From an uncultured Bacteroidota bacterium (GTDB lineage Bacteria > Bacteroidota > Bacteroidia > Flavobacteriales > Flavobacteriaceae), in NCBI GenBank assembly GCA_902550325.1, contig CACCYT010000001.1:109174-173173 (forward strand): a stretch of DNA of 64,000 nucleotides. The letters run 5' to 3'. Below are positions 58,664 to 64,000 of the stretch, one piece after another. The stretch's first letter is position 1, and each line of letters begins with the position of its first letter. A model generated the notes under the pieces. It worked only from the letters and a program-made list of their open reading frames with translations, was not told where the DNA came from and made no database searches. The position numbers and the translations under genes were made by a program.

Positions 58664-59866
58664 TTGGTAAACATCAAGACATATTGCTTAATTTTTATAT
58701 TCTTTTTCAGTAGCTGGGCCTTTTCCCAAACCACAAAAATTAAACAGCTTGAGAGCCAAAGGATTTTAATTAAAAAGGAAATTGAAAATATTAACGCATT
58801 ATTATTTGATAACTCAAAGACAACTAAAATTGCATATAATGATCTGGAAAACATTTCAATTAGAATATATAAAAATCAGGAGCTGATCAAGTTGACCAAT
58901 CAGCAAATCAATATTTTAACAAATGAAATTGATAAAAAAAATGATTCAATTGATTTTCTTGAAAGCGAAATAAAACAAGTTAGAGAACAGTATTCACTAA
59001 TGATTAAAAACTCATACAAAAGTAAACTTAAAGAATCTAGACTGATGTTTTTACTTTCTTCTGATGATTTTTTACAGGCCTTAAAACGTTCTAGGTATAT
59101 AAATCAATTTTCAAAGGACAGAAAAAGAGTAGCTAATAAAATCTCAAATTCAATAAAGCTGTTAGATAAAAAAATTGTAACATTAGATTCCCTGAAATCT
59201 GACAAAAACAATTTACTTACACAAAATGAAGAAAATCAAATCAATTTAGAAGCTGAAGAAAAATCAAAAGAAAGATTGATATTTGGATTAAGAAGAAAGG
59301 AAAAGGCATACAAAAAACAAATCAATGAAAAACAAAAGATTTCAATAAACCTTGATAAAGAAATTGATCGTCTAATCAAAGAGGCAATAAGAAAGTCTAA
59401 TGATGAGTCTGACAATAACCTATTTAAACTAACACCAGAAGCAAGGGCACTTTCCGAAAAGTTCAGTGCAAATAAGGGAAATTTACCTTGGCCTGTTGAG
59501 AGAGGTGCGGTAATACAAAAGTTCGGTTTACAACCCCACCCTGTAGTCAGAACAACCAAGATTCAAAGTAATGGTCTAGTTATTGCCACCACAAAAGATG
59601 CTGAAGTTAGAACGGTATTTAACGGCACTATTCTTTCAATTTTAAAATTTAAAGGCAGTAATATTACCGTACTCGTTCAGCACGGAAGTTATATCACAGC
59701 TTACAAAAACATTGATGAAGTTTATGTTGAAAAAGGAGAAAAGGTTTCTGCTTTGCAGAAAATAGGAAAAGTATTTAATCCAAAAGACGGCTCTAAATCA
59801 ACGTTGCAGTTTAGTATTTTTAATAACACCAAAGCTATAGATCCATACATGTGGATTGTAAAATAA
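58664..59866 (+). CDS. Murein hydrolase activator EnvC-like / M23 peptidase-domain protein
   Basis: Signal peptide, long coiled coil, C-terminal degenerate LytM domain; TTG start. Confidence 0.88.
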   Translation: MVNIKTYCLIFIFFFSSWAFSQTTKIKQLESQRILIKKEIENINALLFDNSKTTKIAYNDLENISIRIYKNQELIKLTNQQINILTNEIDKKNDSIDFLESEIKQVREQYSLMIKNSYKSKLKESRLMFLLSSDDFLQALKRSRYINQFSKDRKRVANKISNSIKLLDKKIVTLDSLKSDKNNLLTQNEENQINLEAEEKSKERLIFGLRRKEKAYKKQINEKQKISINLDKEIDRLIKEAIRKSNDESDNNLFKLTPEARALSEKFSANKGNLPWPVERGAVIQKFGLQPHPVVRTTKIQSNGLVIATTKDAEVRTVFNGTILSILKFKGSNITVLVQHGSYITAYKNIDEVYVEKGEKVSALQKIGKVFNPKDGSKSTLQFSIFNNTKAIDPYMWIVK

Positions 59867-59867
59867 A

Positions 59868-62645
59868 ATGTCCGTAGACACGAAAAAAATAAAAGAGGAA
59901 ATAATTATAGAGGGTGCGGAGATGCATAACCTAAAAAATATAAATTTAAAAATTCCAAAAAAAAAATTAATAGTTATTACAGGTCTTTCAGGTTCCGGCA
60001 AGTCAAGTTTAGCATTTGATACAATATTTGCTGAAGGTCAGAGAAGGTTCATTGAAAGTTTATCTTCATACGCAAGACAGTTCTTAGGTAAAATTAAAAA
60101 ACCTAAAGTAAAAAAAATAAATGGCTTGTCTCCCGCAATTGCAATTGAACAAAAAGTAAATAATTCAAATCCAAGGTCAACCGTTGGAACGAGCTCAGAA
60201 ATTTATGATTATCTGAAATTACTTTACTCTAGAATTGGAAAAACATATAGTCCAGTAACAAACAAAGAAGTAATTATTGATACCCTTGATACGGTTATTG
60301 ATTATATAGGTAGTTTTAGCGAAGGAGATAAGTTTTTAGTTATGGTCAAACTTAACTGCCCAGAAAATATTGAATTAAAAAAATACTTAAATCTATTTCT
60401 AGATGAAGGTTATGCCCGAATAGAGTCGGACGGAGTCATTTATCAAATAGAGGATTTCAATTCTAAAAATAAAGAAAAACTCTATTTGGTTATTGACAGA
60501 TCTATTTACAAAAATGATAAAGATTATTTAGACAGGATCACTGACTCAATTGAAAACGCTTTTTATCAAGGAAATGATGAGGTTTACATAAAAACTTTGA
60601 AGGATGGTTGCTATAGATTGTTTTCAAAAAAATTTGAGCAAGATGGTATAAAGTTCATTAAACCAACAGAACATTTATTTAGTTTTAACAACCCATTTGG
60701 AGCGTGTAGTAATTGTAACGGATATGGTGATATAATGGGAATTGACCCGGAACTTGTAATACCAAACACCAGCCTTTCTGTTTATGAAAATTGTATTGCA
60801 CCTTGGAGAGGACAGAAGCTAAGCAAGTACAAAGATTTACTTATAAAAAACTCTCAAAAATTTAATTTCCCTATTCATCGCCCATATTTTAAATTAAGTA
60901 AAAATGAAAAAAAACTAATTTGGGAGGGTAATGAATATTTTAAAGGAATCAATTACTTCTTTGCCAAACTTGAAAAAAAAATGTACAAAATTCAAAACAG
61001 AGTTATGCTCTCGAGGTACAGAGGAAGAACTCTATGTACTGTATGTGGAGGGACACGGCTTAGAAAGGAGGCAAATTACGTTAAAATAAATGGATTATCC
61101 ATCTCTGATTTAGTACAGCTTCCAATTGATGAGGTTTTAGATTTTTTTAATAAAATTGAACTATCAGAAACAGATTTAAAAAAGTCTAATAGAATCATTG
61201 TAGAAATAAAAAACAGATTGTCGTTTTTATGTAAAGTGGGACTTCCATATTTAACCCTAAACAGGAAATCAAATACTCTTTCAGGTGGTGAAACTCAAAG
61301 AATAAACATAGCAACATCAATTGGTAGTGCACTAGTTGGGTCAATTTATGTGTTGGACGAACCCAGTGTTGGCTTACATCCTGAGGATACAACAAAACTA
61401 ATTTCAATTTTACAGAATTTAAGATCCATAGGGAATACAGTCATAATTGTTGAACATGATGAAGACATAATTAGATCAGCAGACCAAATTATTGATTTAG
61501 GCCCTGGGGCTGGAACTTTAGGAGGTGAGGTTGTTGCTCAAGGATCTTTAAATCATATTATAAAGTCAAAAACGATTACAGCTAAATATCTTCAAAACCA
61601 AAATGAAATTCCCATACCGTCAAAAAGAAGAATTAGCAATAGAAAAATTGTACTTAAGGGTTGCAGGGAAAATAATTTAAAGGACATCAACATAAGCTTT
61701 CCCTTAAACTCTTTAGTCTGTGTAACTGGAATCTCTGGAAGTGGAAAAACAACACTAGTAAAAAAAATATTGTACCCCGCTTTGTTACAATCAAAAGGTA
61801 TTTATACAACTAAGCCTGGTCAATTCTCATCCATTAGTGGAAATTTGGATGATATAAACACTATTGAGTTCATTGATCAAAACCCCATCGGCCAATCTTC
61901 TAGATCAAACCCTGTTACATATATAAAAGCATATGATGACATTCGCAACCTTTTTGCTAAACAATCAGCATCTAAACAATTCTCATTTAAGCCAAAACAT
62001 TTTTCATTTAATGTCGATGGAGGAAGGTGTGATGATTGCAAGGGGGAGGGCACAATAAAAGTTGAAATGCAGTTTATGGCAGACATCAATTTAATTTGTG
62101 AAACATGTAAAGGAAAAAGATTTAAAAAAAATGTTCTACAAGTAACATATCAAAATAAAAACATTGATGATATTTTAAAAATGACAATAGACGAAGGTTA
62201 TAATTTTTTTCATGAAAATGGTCAAAATAAAATTGCAAATAAATTAAAAGCTTTAATTGATGTCGGCATGGGCTATGTCAACTTAGGACAATCCTCATCA
62301 ACTTTGAGCGGTGGTGAAGCACAAAGAATTAAGTTAGCATCTTTTATATTAAAAGGGCAATCAGCCGCCAAAACACTATTTATTTTTGATGAGCCAACAA
62401 CTGGCCTTCATTTCCATGATATTAAAAAACTACTAAATTCGTTTAACCATTTAATTAGTTACGGCCACTCAATCATAGTAGTAGAACACAATATAGAACT
62501 AATAAAGTCTTCTGATTACATTGTAGATCTTGGGCCGTATGGTGGAATAAAAGGAGGAGAATTAATTTTTGAGGGACCACCTGAAAAATTGGTGAAAAAC
62601 AAAAAATCTCTTCTTACTAAATTTTTAAAAACTAAACTTGGATAA
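59868..62645 (+). CDS. uvrA: Excinuclease ABC subunit UvrA
   Basis: VITGLSGSGKSSLAFDTIFAEGQRRFIESLSSYARQFL, LSGGETQRINIATSIGS, VTGISGSGKTTLVKKIL, LSGGEAQRIKLASFI, CDDCKGEGTIKVEMQFMADI. Confidence 0.95.
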   Translation: MSVDTKKIKEEIIIEGAEMHNLKNINLKIPKKKLIVITGLSGSGKSSLAFDTIFAEGQRRFIESLSSYARQFLGKIKKPKVKKINGLSPAIAIEQKVNNSNPRSTVGTSSEIYDYLKLLYSRIGKTYSPVTNKEVIIDTLDTVIDYIGSFSEGDKFLVMVKLNCPENIELKKYLNLFLDEGYARIESDGVIYQIEDFNSKNKEKLYLVIDRSIYKNDKDYLDRITDSIENAFYQGNDEVYIKTLKDGCYRLFSKKFEQDGIKFIKPTEHLFSFNNPFGACSNCNGYGDIMGIDPELVIPNTSLSVYENCIAPWRGQKLSKYKDLLIKNSQKFNFPIHRPYFKLSKNEKKLIWEGNEYFKGINYFFAKLEKKMYKIQNRVMLSRYRGRTLCTVCGGTRLRKEANYVKINGLSISDLVQLPIDEVLDFFNKIELSETDLKKSNRIIVEIKNRLSFLCKVGLPYLTLNRKSNTLSGGETQRINIATSIGSALVGSIYVLDEPSVGLHPEDTTKLISILQNLRSIGNTVIIVEHDEDIIRSADQIIDLGPGAGTLGGEVVAQGSLNHIIKSKTITAKYLQNQNEIPIPSKRRISNRKIVLKGCRENNLKDINISFPLNSLVCVTGISGSGKTTLVKKILYPALLQSKGIYTTKPGQFSSISGNLDDINTIEFIDQNPIGQSSRSNPVTYIKAYDDIRNLFAKQSASKQFSFKPKHFSFNVDGGRCDDCKGEGTIKVEMQFMADINLICETCKGKRFKKNVLQVTYQNKNIDDILKMTIDEGYNFFHENGQNKIANKLKALIDVGMGYVNLGQSSSTLSGGEAQRIKLASFILKGQSAAKTLFIFDEPTTGLHFHDIKKLLNSFNHLISYGHSIIVVEHNIELIKSSDYIVDLGPYGGIKGGELIFEGPPEKLVKNKKSLLTKFLKTKLG

Positions 62646-64000
62646 GATTTTTTTTATCACTGAATTTATTTCATTAGAAATTCCCATTGCATAAATCAAA
62701 ATAATATAAACTGCAGAAACTGATACAGATTTTACAATTATTTCAACCAAATAGTTATGATTAAAATCAACTGAATCAGTTATAAAAAAAAGAATTGCAA
62801 TCAGGATAAATACCTTAAGTGTACTCAAAGAGTAAGGTTGTATTTTAAGCTTATATTTTAAGTAGATGATTTTAAGAAAAGTAAAAACAAATATTACAAT
62901 TAATGTAGATAAGGCAGCTCCATTAATGCTATATAAATCGATCAGCTTATCATTAAGAAAATAAACAGAAACAGCCATCAACAGCGAAAAGGGTAATGTT
63001 ATTTTATAAAATTTTGCTGTAGCAAGAATTGCAGGTCCACAACCAAAGCTCATTAAAATCAGTTTGCTTACGGATATTATTAAAACAACCAAAACAGCAG
63101 TCGAATATGAGGAATCTAAAATCAAATTGTAAAAAGGATTTACATTTAAATTTATCAGTAAGAAAAACAGTCCTGATACTATAATTAGATTAAGCGAGCT
63201 TTTTTTATAAAGGGTTTCAAGACCCTTAAAATCATTTTCATTTAGCGCTTTTGCAACAAGAGGATTTACTATTTGAAACATAGCTCTTCCAGGAATTTCA
63301 ACAACAGTCGCAATAAAAACAGCTACAGCATAAAATGCTGTTTGTGATATTACTTCTTTTTGAGGAATCATAAACTTATCAATATCAATTAATATACTGG
63401 CAGCTGATCCTGCTAAGAAAATAAATAGTGAATAGGTTAAAATTTCACCTATGTTTTTGGGAATAGAAAAATAAAATTTTGGAAGGTATAAATAAAAAGA
63501 ATAAATCATCATAATCAAAAGCCTCACGTAATAAAAGCCAGTTAGCCACCAAATAAAATTCTCCTTTGTTATTTGTCCAAGATAAACCAAGGTCAGTAAA
63601 ATCAGAATTGACAGTCTTGGAAATATTTCTTTTAAAAAATTCCCAAATACAGTCTTCAATTGAACCCTAGACCAAGAATAAAAAACCTCAAAATAAGAAG
63701 TTGCAAAAGCTACTAAAAATATTACCCAAACATAAGAATCAATTATTGGATTCTGGACTGATAAAAAATGACCGATTGTGTCATGAAATTGCACTACCAA
63801 TATTGAAATTGGAATAATGGTTAGTAATGGAATAAAAATGACGGACGACATGAAAACATCTTTTTCAACTTTATTATCGTAGGAAGAAAAATATTTTATA
63901 ATTGTATGTTGACTTCCGAATGAAACTAGCGGCATTAAAAGATTTGAAGTAGCTAGTAAAAAAATAACAAGTCCATAATATTCAGCTTGAAGGAAAGCTG
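62625..64000 (-). CDS. Oligosaccharide flippase / polysaccharide biosynthesis membrane protein (5' end beyond window)
   Basis: Frame continues to the window edge (AFLQAEYYGLVIFLLATSNLLMPLVSFGSQHTIIKYFSSY); many TMs, MATE/Wzx-like. Confidence 0.85.
   Translation of the reverse strand, partial: AFLQAEYYGLVIFLLATSNLLMPLVSFGSQHTIIKYFSSYDNKVEKDVFMSSVIFIPLLTIIPISILVVQFHDTIGHFLSVQNPIIDSYVWVIFLVAFATSYFEVFYSWSRVQLKTVFGNFLKEIFPRLSILILLTLVYLGQITKENFIWWLTGFYYVRLLIMMIYSFYLYLPKFYFSIPKNIGEILTYSLFIFLAGSAASILIDIDKFMIPQKEVISQTAFYAVAVFIATVVEIPGRAMFQIVNPLVAKALNENDFKGLETLYKKSSLNLIIVSGLFFLLINLNVNPFYNLILDSSYSTAVLVVLIISVSKLILMSFGCGPAILATAKFYKITLPFSLLMAVSVYFLNDKLIDLYSINGAALSTLIVIFVFTFLKIIYLKYKLKIQPYSLSTLKVFILIAILFFITDSVDFNHNYLVEIIVKSVSVSAVYIILIYAMGISNEINSVIKKILSKFSF

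Overview
This 64 kb window is AT-rich and looks like a chromosome segment from a Bacteroidetes (Flavobacteriia-like) bacterium, judged from gene content: DUF4837, DUF6341 next to purD, a PorW/SprE-like lipoprotein beside a bactofilin and an ATP synthase operon without atpD/atpC, and a GH3-family protein. Most of it is housekeeping: pyk (truncated at the left edge), rbfA, dus, lepA, rnpA, rpiB, rnr, glnS, gltX, ybeY, mnmG, pgk, purD, atpBEFHAG, dut, uvrA, one tRNA-Cys, and a flippase truncated at the right edge. The main accessory region is about 16.8-25.3 kb. It holds a DUF262-HNH-like-AlbA_2 (Schlafen-type) fusion protein divergent from a complete type I restriction-modification operon (hsdR-hsdS-hsdM), then a structured non-coding stretch and two overlapping tiny ORFs. 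The clearest non-genic signal is a pair of perfect 16-bp parS palindromes (TGTTTCACGTGAAACA) bracketing mnmG, one inside the 3' end of ybeY. No CRISPR array, rRNA or recognisable transposon was seen. All calls come from reading the sequence; no database search was run.
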